Source: Epiperipatus broadwayi (Eukaryota > Onychophora > Udeonychophora > Euonychophora > Peripatidae). Taken from it: a DNA stretch of 64,000 nucleotides. A model generated the notes under the pieces. That model was given only the letters and a program-made list of their open reading frames with translations, was not told where the DNA came from and searched no databases. A program made the position numbers and the translations under genes. Below, in pieces: positions 26,713-36,669 of the stretch (its first letter is position 1; each line of letters opens with the position of its first letter). Location of the stretch: the NCBI GenBank assembly GCA_028023455.1, contig JAQFVV010006200.1, positions 7,405,506-7,469,505 on the forward strand, written 5' to 3'.

Positions 26713-27562
26713 TTTGGAAGATATTTTCAAGAGATTTAATGATGTTATAATCTATTGAAAAGAAATTTTCATCAGTTTCCTGAATTATCATCTATAAAAG
26801 ATTATGTAACTCCAGAGAATATTGACAGATTCAGTAGCCACCTCAACGAACTTAAATTGGACATGGAAAAATGATTTAAAGATATTTTGAAATTGTATGA
26901 ATGGATGAAAAATCCTTTTACCACAAATATTGAAGAGGCTGCTATACCTTGCCAAGAAGAACTGATAGAAATTAGATATGATGAAGAATGTAAACATAAA
27001 TTTGATAGGGGTGGATATGAAAACCTATGGCAAAATAAAACAATGCCTGTCTCATATCCAATATGTGGAAAATGATATTCAGTCTATCGATACCTTTCCC
27101 TACTTCATATCTTGTGGAATCAGGCTTTAGTGCTGTTAATCATATTATGACCAAAGAAAGAAACTGCCTGAATATTTCCGAAAGAGGAGACCTTCATTTG
27201 TTCCTTAGAAAAATTGAGCCAGATGTCCAGTATTTAGTTTTGCAACATCAGCCTCAGGAATCTCATTAATAATTTAATTAATTAAATGTAATTTCATCAG
27301 ATTTCATGCTTCTATGTATACAAAGTGTAAATAAAAAGATGGATTTAACTACAGTAAATTGTTTTATAAAGATTTGTTCTGCCAAAGTTAGCGTAAGTTC
27401 AACATAAAGTATTTGGTAAGTAATTCTGCTTTATAAAGTTATTTCTTTACTTTATAAATTACCATTACTGTGGAACTGGTGGGCGGTTTGAAAATTTTAC
27501 TACTAACAGAGATATTAAAGTGGACGGTGGATATAAAAAGGTTGACTACTCCTGATTTAGAA

Positions 27563-28043
27563 TGTGACTTTTATAATATATTCCTTTATTCATTTGCTTT
27601 TATTTAAATTTAACTTTCATTGTTTTTGTTTTTTTTAATTTGTGCATAGTGGACATCCTGTCTTCAGCATGAATAAATAAATATTCGTCTTAGTCTGTGA
27701 TTATTCGAGATTTGACTTCGGCAGAAATTTAATCATTTTATTTTTGTTGATATTTTATCCTCTTTTTATTCCTTAAAAAAAATTTTTTTTTTCGTCTACC
27801 AGGTTTTTAAAAAAATATTTATAAACATAGTTCTGCTTGACTGGTAATTTAAAATATGAAACCCCGAAAGACCAATTTCTGTGTTTACTGCGCTGAGAAA
27901 TTGTTGAAAACTTAACCTTTCTATTTTCTTTTTTAGAAAATCATACAATTTATATATATATATAAACTATTAAACACATTATTCCTGATTTCTTTTTTTT
28001 TATTATAAAAAAATAATCAAATAAATTGTTAAATGAAAATTCC
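27563..28043. other. AT-rich intergenic DNA
   Basis: Nothing recognisable beyond a TA tract near 27952-27966. Confidence 0.45.
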
Positions 28044-28160
28044 TCTGTGCGGTTTGGCGTAGTCGGTAGACTATCCCAGTTGGGATCGCGGCTTGGGATC
28101 ACTGTTCTACCGCTGGAACTTCTTGCGATCTCCCGAGCAATAAACCCATTAGCCTTTTTT
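28044..28160 (+). mobile_element. Second-type tRNA-like SINE
   Basis: A GC-rich island in AT-rich DNA. TTTGGCGTAGTCGGTAGAC fits a pol III A box, and TTGCGATCTCCCG about 75 bases later fits a degenerate B box. It ends ATTAGCC followed by a T run. The sequence differs from the other SINEs in the window. No clear TSD. Confidence 0.5.
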
Positions 28161-28872
28161 TAAAGTATAAACTTACTTTTAAATAAAATATTAATTTCAC
28201 AAGAATACCAACTCAAAAATTTAAAAAAAAATGCATCTGTAATTATTTAACTCAGAACTATATGTTTGTATGCTATTGTATTATATTTGGTAAATAAACA
28301 ATACAATATAACAAAAGATGCACTTAAGACCTAGTTTTATTCCGAAAATTATTTAACCAGAATATCATAAACAAAACTTGACACTCTACTTTTTTTCAGT
28401 TGCACAATATAAAAAATTTATATTTAAAAAGAATCCCACATAACGTTTCATGTAACCGGATATAAATAGCAAGATTTTCAAAAACATGATAACGTGAAAT
28501 ATTTACTAACTAGGAAATTATATGTGACATCTAAGTTATTTATTATATGAATTCTTTGGAGCAAAGTAGTTTTTTGAATTATTAATACATGATATCGGAT
28601 AACGTAGGAGATGACACATTACTGAAAGTTATTATAGATTTGTCATATGTTAATTAATATATGTAATTTTAAATATAATAAAAACATGAGTGTGTTAATA
28701 TTTGTAAATATTCAATTTTTAATAAATACAAAAGTAAAAAATATTCCGAAAAAACTTGCTGCTGAGCTAAGCCACTATGAAAAGGTATAATCGTATAGAT
28801 TATATTAAATAAAATAAAAAATGTAAACTAGTATTTTAATAAAAGTTTAACTTACAACACAGATTTTAAAGT
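28161..28872. other. AT-rich intergenic DNA
   Basis: No recognisable content. Confidence 0.45.
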
Positions 28873-29229
28873 AATATATATTAAGGCTATAACCTTAAGA
28901 CTATGTGCCTAAAAAAACGACAGTAGGGATCTCTGCAAATCTTAACACAAGATTTATTTGAAGGACAAGATCGACCGCTCTCAACACTGACTCGAAAGAT
29001 TCGCGAATGTTAATGTGTTATAGAAATTGTGGAATTAATCAGTGAGGTATTTAATAGCCTTACGCTCTCAAATCAAAATGCTTTAGATTATCCTATTTAT
29101 TTAGAAAGTAGGTTAAGATAAACGTGGCCGCTCTTGTCTTTTAAATAAATCTTGTGTTAAGATTTGCAGAGGTCCCTACTGTCGTTTTTTCAGGCGCATA
29201 GTCTTAGGGTTATAGCCTTAATATATATT
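28873..29229. mobile_element. MITE-like foldback element with about 100-bp inverted ends
   Basis: The left end starts AATATATATTAAGGCTATAA and the right end closes TTATAGCCTTAATATATATT, exact complements. The arms stay complementary for about 100 bp with few mismatches (both contain GACAGTAGGGA and ATCTTAACACAAGATTTATTT in opposite orientation). The central part (about 28985-29115) is unique. No coding frame. Terminal TA/TTAA sequences make the exact TSD ambiguous. Confidence 0.85.
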
Positions 29230-29349
29230 ATTTTATATAACGAATATGTGCTTTACAAATATAATTATTATAACACAGATTTTAATATATAAGATGATAA
29301 AATAAGACATAATGTCAAGATATTATTAAATTCAATATTTAAAAGTATA

Positions 29350-30290
29350 TTTACATCAATGAGGAAAGATGTACCTACACCCTGGATATTAACAAGTGCA
29401 GAGAAAAATTAGTCAACTTGAAATTCAAAAATTTCACCAATACTTACATAGAAGTTCTTTAATCTATGTAACTGATCATAAACTATTATTAGGATGTTTT
29501 CAAACCTAAAAGTCATCCACCTAGGTTCATTGGATGAACATATTTTCTGTTAATTGATATGAATTGAGTTATTAGAAGAGAAAGTTAATATAATTATATT
29601 TATATTTTGGACTATTTCCATCATCTAATATTAAGTATTGAATATCTTTAAAAAAATGTAACTTTATTTAAATATTCCAATTACATTCACTAATTAGTAA
29701 TAGCACCCAGGTTAATATATACAAAATATTTTGAGATGTATTATTCTCCTCTATTATTCAACTGTCAATATTGTACATTTACTAAACTGTGTGCTATTAC
29801 TAACAGTTGAATGTAAATGGAATATTTGAATAAAGTTAAATTTTTCTAAAGACATTCAATATTTAATATTAGATGATGGAAATAGCCCAATATATAAATA
29901 TAATCTGGAATAGTTAATATAATATGCCAGTGCAATGGGATGAGTTATAGACTGAGAGGAATTTACAATTGCAGATATAAAGGTAAATTAATTATACCTT
30001 ACACTGTAGTGGAAAAGTAGATAAAAAATGAATTATATTATCATGAATAAGTTGTGTTAGTAATTCTTGGTTTATTATCATTGTGGTTATCTTTTTGGGA
30101 CAACTGGAAAAATCTTTTGGTATGCAAGAGATATATATTAAGAGGTGTCAGAGAGCTAATCCTTCTAGGGATATGACAAAATAGTAGAATTATGTTATAA
30201 AAGTCATCCAGATAGCTATAAACTATGTCTGTTGGCCAAAAATAAATAAATATATTTGGGAAAATGTTTTCCTAAAGATTTATGATGATG
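29350..30290 (+). pseudogene. Ty3/gypsy pol remnant: RNase H and integrase zinc region
   Basis: At about 29416-29505 the plus strand reads IQKFHQYLHRSSLIYVTDHK, then LLLGCF, the RNase H motif FHxYLxGxxFxxxTDHKPLLGLF of Ty3/gypsy pol. After a foldback insertion (29595-29911), 30180-30260 reads a segment ending YVCWPKINKYIWENV, which fits the YWPGMxxDIxxxV stretch of the integrase HHCC region. Stops and shifts are frequent. The integrase core of the same element appears to resume at 35040. This is the oldest layer of the nest. Confidence 0.65.
29583..29923. repeat. Head-to-head PLE ends with 12-bp TSD
   Basis: The left arm (29606-about 29705) and right arm (about 29788-29890) are inverted copies of the 3' end of the Penelope-like element found at 34790-34883 (TAGATGATGGAAATAG, AAAGACATTCAATAT). 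AGTTAATATAAT lies on both sides (29583-29594, 29912-29923), giving a 12-bp TSD. The insertion splits the gypsy pol remnant between RNase H and integrase. Confidence 0.8.
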
Positions 30291-30425
30291 ATATTTTAGA
30301 TGTATTTTTATACTGAATTGTTTCTATATCTAATATTATGTATTGCATGTCTTTAGAAAAATTAAACTTTATTTACATTTCCAATTACATTTAATTACTA
30401 GTAATAGCACATTGTATCTACAACA

Positions 30426-30458
30426 TTTCAAGAGATATTATTCTCCTCTCTTCTTCAG
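30426..30458 (-). ncRNA. Hammerhead-ribozyme-like core in PLE end, copy 1
   Basis: The minus strand reads CTGAAGA, a stem (AGAGA...TCTCT) and GAAA, which are the conserved CUGANGA and GAAA elements with a helix II between them. The next bases can form a short helix III (TTGTA/TACAA). PLEs are known to carry minimal hammerheads in their terminal repeats. No cleavage site or helix I was established firmly. Confidence 0.45.
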
Positions 30459-31221
30459 TTGTTGCTGGCCTGATTAGTAACAATACTATCATGGGAATTG
30501 AGTTTGGACTTTTAGATTTTTGAATATTGAATTTTAAGATAGTACTCAAACCACCTTAATCATATGCCAAAGGCAACAGTCAGTAGAAATTTCATATACT
30601 TATTGATGAGGTTTCTTCTTATTTCTCAATGTTTTCCTTAAGAGCAAAGTTGATTAGTGGTTTCCACATATTACATGTAGTCATACTAGGTTGATTTATT
30701 GTATTATTCACTATAGTCATATAACCAGCTTTTTTGAATTTTCTTCTTTGTACCTTTTCCTCTCTATCCAATACTTTTATATTTTCCCAAACATATGTTC
30801 ATTGGTATACATATATGATCTGTTACCTTAGACACATTTTTCTCTGTTCTAATCATTAGTTTATGTTCTTGCAATCATTTTTTAATAGGCCAACTGGTTT
30901 CATTCTTCCATATTCTTGTGGTATTTTATAGATGCAGTTTTTGCTTTTCAGCATTTCAAGTTTAAGCTTTGACAATGTTAGAATTCTTAATAGTAGTAAT
31001 ATGCTCTGTAAAGCTGTTCTGATGTTATACTGATTGCAGATTTTTTTTTTAATTTGTCTATTATTTTTAGTACATATGAATACACTACAGTACTAATAAA
31101 TGGGTTTTTTTATGTTCTTTTTGTTGTCTAAGATTTTCTTAATAATAACTTATGGATAATATATTTTCAAGAAGTTGTTCTATATAGATCTTTTTTTCAA
31201 ATTGCTTGTTTTTGTTTTTTT

Positions 31222-31319
31222 TTTTTAAGTGTCATAGCATTGGCTGGGGCATGAACCCGCAACCCGGGCAACTGCCTGCAAGTGCAAGGCAGTCGCGCTG
31301 ACCTCCCGACCACCAATGC
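31222..31319 (-). mobile_element. tRNA-derived SINE, minus strand
   Basis: In reverse orientation the body has CATTGGTGGTCGGGAGGTCAG as a head, GGGTTGCGGGTTCATGCCCC as a B-box region, and ends CCAATGCTATGACACTT plus poly(A). The GCTATGACAC end is shared with the SINEs at 616 and 6189. It sits inside the inverted PLE copy, so it inserted later. Confidence 0.75.
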
Positions 31320-31610
31320 AAGACGATTGTTTCTCAACAAACTTCTTTTGTTCTGTTCCATAGTGATAGTATAACTTTATGTTTGATATTTTGAGTGTGT
31401 TTGGATGTATATGCTAAGTATTTTCTGTATATGTAGGCCAAAGTAGAAAATCACTTAACTTTTTTATATAAATGTTAATTGGAAGGGATAAGGGTTTGCA
31501 ACTAATATCTCCAATTCACTCCCAGAGAGCTGAAAAAATTACTCATAGAGCAAGTGATTCTCTGTTAAGAGAAAGAAAAAAATACTCAAAGGTTTTCGAA
31601 GTATCAAACC

Positions 31611-32613
31611 TTGCATTCCATTAATAATATAGAATGTTTTCTAAAAAATAAACTTACTTATGAAGACTTTGCAAAAGTTTCTCAAGCAGTAAGAAAATCA
31701 TTTTCTACCTTACACCGAAAAATAAAAGAATTCAAAAGGAAAAAACTTGCAAACCTACATGGGGATATCCAAACAGTATACCAGCTTCATCCATTAAAAA
31801 TATTAATTCTAAACATCTAACAGATACTGAAATTTCTGTTCTTGAAAGAGGATTAAACTTTGCCATATCATCATCTAATAATCCCTTTATTAGATATGCT
31901 GATGGTCACTGTAGAAGTCACTCATAAATTACCTTAAGAAAAAGCAGCAGAATTAACACTTCACAATAAAAAGAATACTTTAGAAGCAACAAAAATGAAG
32001 TTAAATATATCCTATAAAGAAAGAAAGCTATAAGTCTCTCAAAATAGATAAATCTATAAATTATTTTCTCCACTGACAAAGGTAATACAATAGTTTTAAT
32101 GAATACAACTGATTATAACAACAAAATACAAGAATTCCTCACAGCCACCTTACAGCCATCCAATTCAAAAAAATGGAAAAAGATCCAATACTAAATACTG
32201 AAACAAAGTTATAAGCACTACTCAGATAGCATCACAAGCACATCAATGATTAGGTAAATTAAGATCTTATTTCAGCAAAATTCTTCATTTTTATGGTATA
32301 CCTAAAATATTTAAAGATCATGTTCCATTAAGACCTATTGTTAGTTCTAGAAATTCACTTTCCCAAAGTTTGTCAAGATTTTTTCTCAAAAATTCTTAGT
32401 TCTTTGGCATACAAGACCCAGTCCTTTGTCAGAGATTCTAGACACTTTGTAGAATTAATCAAAAACATGGAAATTAAAAGAACTGACATACTAGTAAACT
32501 TTTACATGGAAAGTTTATTTACAAATATACCATATGAAATAGCATTGTCTATTGTAAAACAAAGAGTAAATTATGGTAATAATAGTAAAAAAATTAAGCC
32601 ATACATCACGTGA
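31611..32613 (+). pseudogene. PLE reverse transcriptase, N-terminal half
   Basis: Two surviving open stretches (31611-31820 and 32338-32613) are joined by frame-shifted sequence. The first is the basic N-terminal region. The second contains FFSKILSSLAYKTQSFVRDS, RHFVELIKNM, DILVNFYMESLFTNIP, which corresponds to RT motif A; PLEs normally read DILVSFDVxSLFTNVP, and the catalytic Asp of motif A is replaced here (NFYMES). The frame ends where family B inserted (from 32587). Confidence 0.75.
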
Positions 32614-33496
32614 TTTAATTTAATAAGCTTGTATAATGTAATATAATGAGTGTGCTAATAGCTCTAAATAAGCTTCCCCAATAAATGCAAGAGGAAGCCT
32701 TGAAAATCTCTATCTACAATTATCCCTAACCCAAACCAGTTTCAAGCTACTGAATATCCTCAGTGATGTGCTAGGATATATCGACATTAGATCCAAAATA
32801 CCAGCTCAAGCAAAATCTTAAAAATTTCAGACATCCATGTCTTCAAATCCAGCTATCTAATTTAAATACCTATAAGGGCTTGAACAAGCTTTAGCTACAC
32901 CATATATTAATATCCTTAGCAATATAACATCCTACCACTTCACTGAGGATAGCCAGTAACTTGAAACTGGTTTGGAATAGGGAAAATTCTAGATAGAGAT
33001 TTTGAAGGCTTCCTCTTGTGACATTTATCAGAAAAGATTGTTTAGAGCTGTTAGCACACTCCTTATATTACATTTGTAATGCAAGCTTATTAAATTAAGT
33101 CACATGCTGTATGACTTGACTTATTATAGTTTGGCTTTTGAGGCTTTGGTGATGTTATATTACTAAAACTGTTAATATATGATGTGTCTGAAGTTTGTTC
33201 AGGCCTATATAGCTATTTAAGTTAGATAGTTGGATTTGAAGACATATAGATGTCTAAAAATTTCTGATTTTCTATTTAATAGTTGCATATTAGATATATT
33301 CTGAGCTTGGGCTGATATTTTGGATCTATTGTCTAAATATCCTAGTGCCTCACAGAGGATAGCCAGTAGCTTGAAACTGGTCTGGGGATAGGGTTAATTC
33401 TAGATAGAGACTTTAAATGCTTCCTCTTGTGGCATTTATTGAAGAAGCTTGTTTAGAGCTATTGACATACTTATTATATTACATGGTGATAATAGT
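32573..33496. repeat. Family B three-unit foldback inside PLE, 14-bp TSD
   Basis: One minus unit (about 32587-32945) faces one partial plus unit (about 32893-33120), followed by a second plus unit (about 33143-33482). Shared landmarks are GAGGAAGCCTT/AGGCTTCCTC, TTTAGAGCT.TT and GCTTGAAACTGG. ATGGTAATAATAGT (32573-32586) and ATGGTGATAATAGT (33483-33496) flank it, a 14-bp TSD with one mismatch. Removing the block rejoins the PLE reading (VKQRV...NNSLQTRTTFHNDIIM). Each unit has a CTGAGGA (or CAGAGGA) and a GAAA about 14 bases apart. Confidence 0.85.
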
Positions 33497-34490
33497 TTAC
33501 AAACCAGAACAACTTTTCATAATGATATAATAATGGACTATTAACATTCTGCATACCAACAACTCTTTTTCAACACAACACAGACTTCTTCCAATAAAAT
33601 CCAGGAATGGCTCTAAGCTCACCATTGTCACCCCTGATTAGCAATATTTACATGGAAGAACTTGAAACCACAGCTATAAAGATTACTAAATATCCATCGA
33701 ATCTTTGGCTTCACTATATGGAAGATACATTTGTTGTATGGCCACATGGTAGAGCACTACTACATACTTTCTGAAAACACATCAAGAACATATCCCCTTC
33801 AATTATATACACAATGGATTCAGAACAAATGGCATTATTAGATGTTCTTGTGATAAGACTCCATTATAGCAAAATCAAAACTACAGTTTACAGAGAACCT
33901 ATACATACAGGAAAATACTTAGAATATTCATCCAATCACACCCAAACCACAAAACATTGAATTATACCATATTATGGAATAGATCAAAAGAAGTTTGTTC
34001 AGAAACCAGTAATTTGGAAAAAGAAAAGATCTATATAGAACAAACTTATTTGAAAAATCATCATCCATCAGCTCTTAATAAGAAAACCTTAAATAGATAA
34101 TGAAAAGAACCAATAAAAGAAAACCAATTATTGACACTGTAGTGTATTTATATATACCAAAAATAGAAAACAAAGTTTAAAAAAATCTGCAATCAATATA
34201 AGAACCATACCATAGTATAAAGAATTGTAATATCGAAAAAGCCTAAACTTATAATGCTAAAAAGCAAAAACTGCATCTATGAAATATAATGTGAATGTAG
34301 TCACCAATGTAGTCACTATATTGAAATGTGATTGCAAGAGTACAAACTAATGATTAGATGAGAGCCTGGCAGATGTGTTTGATGTAGCATATATATGTAA
34401 TATTAAACATAGGTTCGCAAAAATATTGAATCGAGAGGAAAAGGTTTCAAAAAGAAAAATTCAAAAAAACTTCTCACATGACAATGGCAA
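33497..34490 (+). pseudogene. PLE reverse transcriptase C-terminal half and GIY-YIG remnant
   Basis: After the family B insertion the RT resumes with LQTRTTFHNDIIM, SSPLSPLISNIYMEELE (motif B, usually GSPLSPVIANIFMExFE), LWLHYMEDTFVVWPHG (motif C) and LLDVLVIRL...TVYREP (motif D/E region). The endonuclease part starts about 34260 with NCIYEI.CECSHQ, matching the GIY-YIG linker CECGxxYIGxT, and continues LQEYKLMIR. Several frameshifts. PLE endonucleases nick the target to prime reverse transcription. Confidence 0.75.
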
Positions 34491-34719
34491 ATAATCCCAT
34501 AAGCCAAGCCAATGTGACTATAGAAAATCTATGGAAATCACTAATCAAGTTTTCTCTTAGAAAAAAAAATGGAGAAATAAAGAGAAACATCATAGATAGA
34601 TATATAAAATTTCTACTGACTGTTGTCTTTGGCACTATCTTGAAATTCAATATTTAAAAAATCTAAGGATCTAGGTTTGATTCCCATGTTGATACTGTCA
34701 CTGATCAGGCCAGCTGCAT

Positions 34720-34748
34720 CTGAAGAAGAGAGAATAATGGCTCTCAAA
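34720..34748 (+). ncRNA. Hammerhead-ribozyme-like core in PLE end, copy 2
   Basis: The plus strand reads CTGAAGA, a stem GAGAG...CTCTC, then AAAA (GAAA with its first base changed). The helix II pairs differ from those of copy 1 (AGAGA/TCTCT) while pairing is kept. The adjoining CATTGTGC could form part of helix III. Probably inactive because of the GAAA change. Confidence 0.4.
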
Positions 34749-35039
34749 ACATTGTGCATATTTAACCTGTGTGCAATTACTAACAGATGAATGTAATTGG
34801 AAATTTAAATAAAGTTTAATATTGCTAAAGACATTCAATATACAACATTAGATGATGGAAATAGTTCAATATATAAATATTGGGGAAATGACTAAACAAA
34901 TGTTATAGCATGCCAAGAAAATACCTGATTACTTAAAAATATATATAATCTGTGGTTATAAAACTATAATATCATGATTATGTTGAACAACATGGACCTT
35001 TTTTGAGTCATATATTTTTTTCTGTTCATGAATACTTAT

Positions 35040-35850
35040 TACAAGTTTAAATGTAGTTACTGATCATCTCAGATTAATTATGACTGACACTGGCTCAGAA
35101 TTTACTTCAACTAAATTGAAAAGGTTTTTTAAAAATTAAGTGTTTCTGTGCTCACCTCCATGCCATCCTAAGTCCAACAACATATCAGTAAAAATTACTA
35201 TTAGTTAAGTAATACAAGCTCTGAAAAAGTTTTAACTTGTTATTATATTAGTACCTTACACCCACAGCCACACTCATCTGAATTACCATTAAACAAGAAA
35301 GTGAGAACAAAATTTATTTTATTATTCCCAAATAAAAAGCATTCAAATAAAATAAAAACTTTAAAACTAATATCAAAACAAATTGTAATAGGGAAGACAG
35401 AAAAAGTAATATACAGAAGTCATATTAACCATCTACATCATCAAAGTTTTGGAAGTTGTGAAGATAGTAATTCCAGTCAAAACAGTAAAGGTCAGATAAT
35501 CACACCAAAGGAAGATGAAGATTAATTGAAAACAGTCAAAACTGAATGACATGAAGTAAAAGTTAAAGTTGAAAACAATATTAATGTTGTAAATGATGAA
35601 AGCAATACTAATGAGGTAGACAAAAATAATATGAAATCAGTCAACAGTGTGAATAGCTCTTCCTCACAAGTCAATCAATATAAAAACCTTAACAGAAAAT
35701 CTCCCAAGACTGGAAAAGCAAAAACAAAACTTGCCCAAATAGTTAAAGAATTATATTTATTAACACAACTCCTAGATCCTAGTCTTATGCAGTGAAGAGA
35801 GATGATTTAAATGTAGTAGTAAATTAAGATAATGTAAAGGTCAGAAGAAT
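35040..35850 (+). pseudogene. Ty3/gypsy integrase core and pol C-terminus remnant
   Basis: The plus strand reads LRLIMTDTGSEFTSTKLKRFF near 35070-35130, matching IVSDNGxQFTSxxF with the second catalytic Asp of the DDE core, followed by CSPPCHPKSNN, matching APYHPQSNG. The open stretch at 35301-35525 has RTKFILLFPNK, the RLRTxLDLLxP segment, then VIYRSHINHL, matching the pol C-terminal RRHVDQL. A charged, low-complexity tail follows to about 35850. It lies in the same orientation and order as the RNase H/HHCC fragments at 29350-30290, from which the PLE pair separates it. Confidence 0.65.
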
Positions 35851-36013
35851 TAAACTTTCTATCATTAATTTTAACATTAATTATATTTATATTTAAAAAT
35901 TCTTCAGATAAAATTATATAAAAACAATGAAGGTCAACTGACACCCATCAGCTTTCCAGATTAAGATTGCTTGGAATATTGAAATAATGAGTTGGGTAAA
36001 TAGGAATGTAAAG

Positions 36014-36096
36014 CAATTCTATGATTAAACCACTAAACCTGTTAAAACAGAGGCAACTATTTAATAGAGTTTTGCCTCTGTTTCAATCCTATGACT
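36014..36096. repeat. Smallest family A copy (57 bp)
   Basis: Between near-identical 13-base flanks CAATTCTATGATT and CAATCCTATGACT (two mismatches) lie only AAACCACTAAACCTG, TTAAAACAGAGGCAA and its inverted partner TTTTGCCTCTG. It has both family termini and almost nothing else. Confidence 0.65.
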
Positions 36097-36669
36097 TTGC
36101 CCTCCTTCCTTGTTGAAAAACCACGTAGATCAACTTTCATTAATGTACTCATGGAAATTTGCTTATGACAGGGAAAGATCTCCCTGGCCTGTATTACTAT
36201 TTTTACAAATATCTAGGTGTACTTAGTAGCTCTAAGTAATATTTAATAATTGTAAGAAGTAATTGGACTGACATTTATGATTGGTATTGTATTCATATCT
36301 AATATTTTTTGAATAAATTCAAGAGTTCACTTTAATTAAATTTATTAAAATCAATTTATATATCAGAAGTCGTTTGTCCTTTACACTAATTAAGAGTGTG
36401 GGTCTATTAATCTGTGAGTAATCCGAGATCATATTATATGGCCAACCTTAAACAATCCAAAAATATTTGAAAACATTTTCTTTTTCATTGTATATTTTAA
36501 TTTTGATTGTTATTACAATAGTTTTAATTAACAGATATTTTATTTGTATTATATATATATATATTAACAAGTATACTAAAAAATTACATTTATTTGGTTT
36601 TTTTTTTTTTTCAGATGCGCTCAATATATTTACCTGAAGGTTTGTGATGATGGTATTATAGATGTTATA

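Larger units (their letters stand above)
24410..27270 (+). pseudogene. hAT transposase pseudogene, ZBED5/SCAND3-like
   Basis: Visible in order on the plus strand: a BED-type zinc finger around 24450-24610 (CLLCHKILSN...HLATKHP); a start of the RNase H-like core near 24945 (SFSIQLDESTIEDNN, matching FQLDEST with the first catalytic Asp); the block after it with AYVHYFDEN; the second-Asp region near 25150; the cell-type HxR segment near 25240; an interruption by a nested element at 25540-26710; YLEDIFKRFN just after it; and the C-terminal dimerisation domain at 27080-27267 (PFPTSYLVESGFSAVN...RGDLHLFLRKIEPD). There are many stops and frameshifts between them, so no functional transposase is made. 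Family members such as ZBED5 are domesticated hAT genes in vertebrates, but the TSDs and decay here argue for an ordinary dead transposon. Confidence 0.85.
24001..27562 (+). mobile_element. Complete nonfunctional hAT DNA transposon with 8-bp TSD
   Basis: The left terminal inverted repeat begins at 24009 with CAGTGGTAGCCAACCT. The right end finishes at 27554 with AGGTTGACTACTCCTG, whose complement is CAGGAGTAGTCAACCT. The perfect 8-base repeat ATTTAGAA lies at 24001-24008 and 27555-27562, the TSD size of hAT elements. The interior holds a plus-strand, frame-broken ZBED5/SCAND3-like transposase and a nested TA-flanked transposon at 25540-26710. Confidence 0.92.
30318..31410 (-). mobile_element. 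Penelope-like element, inverted 3' part
   Basis: Read on the minus strand this is an inverted partner of 33950-34880. It contains a decayed GIY-YIG endonuclease tail (LQEHKLMIRTEKN...ICLGKYKSI), a tRNA-like stretch, a hammerhead-like core (30426-30458) and the PLE terminus (TTTAATTTTTCTAAAGACATGC). A SINE interrupts it at 31227-31319. Together with the plus-strand copy it forms a head-to-head pair, an arrangement typical of PLEs, whose terminal repeats are often inverted. Confidence 0.7.
31500..34885 (+). mobile_element. Penelope-like retroelement, decayed, plus strand
   Basis: Coding remnants run from about 31560 (SINNIECFLKNK) through DKGNTIVLMNTTDY near 32080, then FVRDSRHFVELIKNME and SLFTNIPYEIALSIV (32430-32560), an interruption by family B (32587-33482), then SSPLSPLISNIYMEELE and a YVDDT-like HYMEDTFVVWPHG (33610-33750), LLDVLVIRLHY, TVYREP.HTGKYLEYSSNH (33840-33955), and a broken GIY-YIG tail (34250-34480). 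This is the full PLE order of RT followed by GIY-YIG endonuclease. The 3' terminus is at about 34885. Stops and shifts make it nonfunctional; YMED replaces the catalytic YVDD. Confidence 0.85.

Noticed and set aside
24410-27270. Domesticated ZBED5/SCAND3-type host gene
   Set aside because: TSDs, terminal inverted repeats, multiple stops and a nested transposon show an ordinary dead element.
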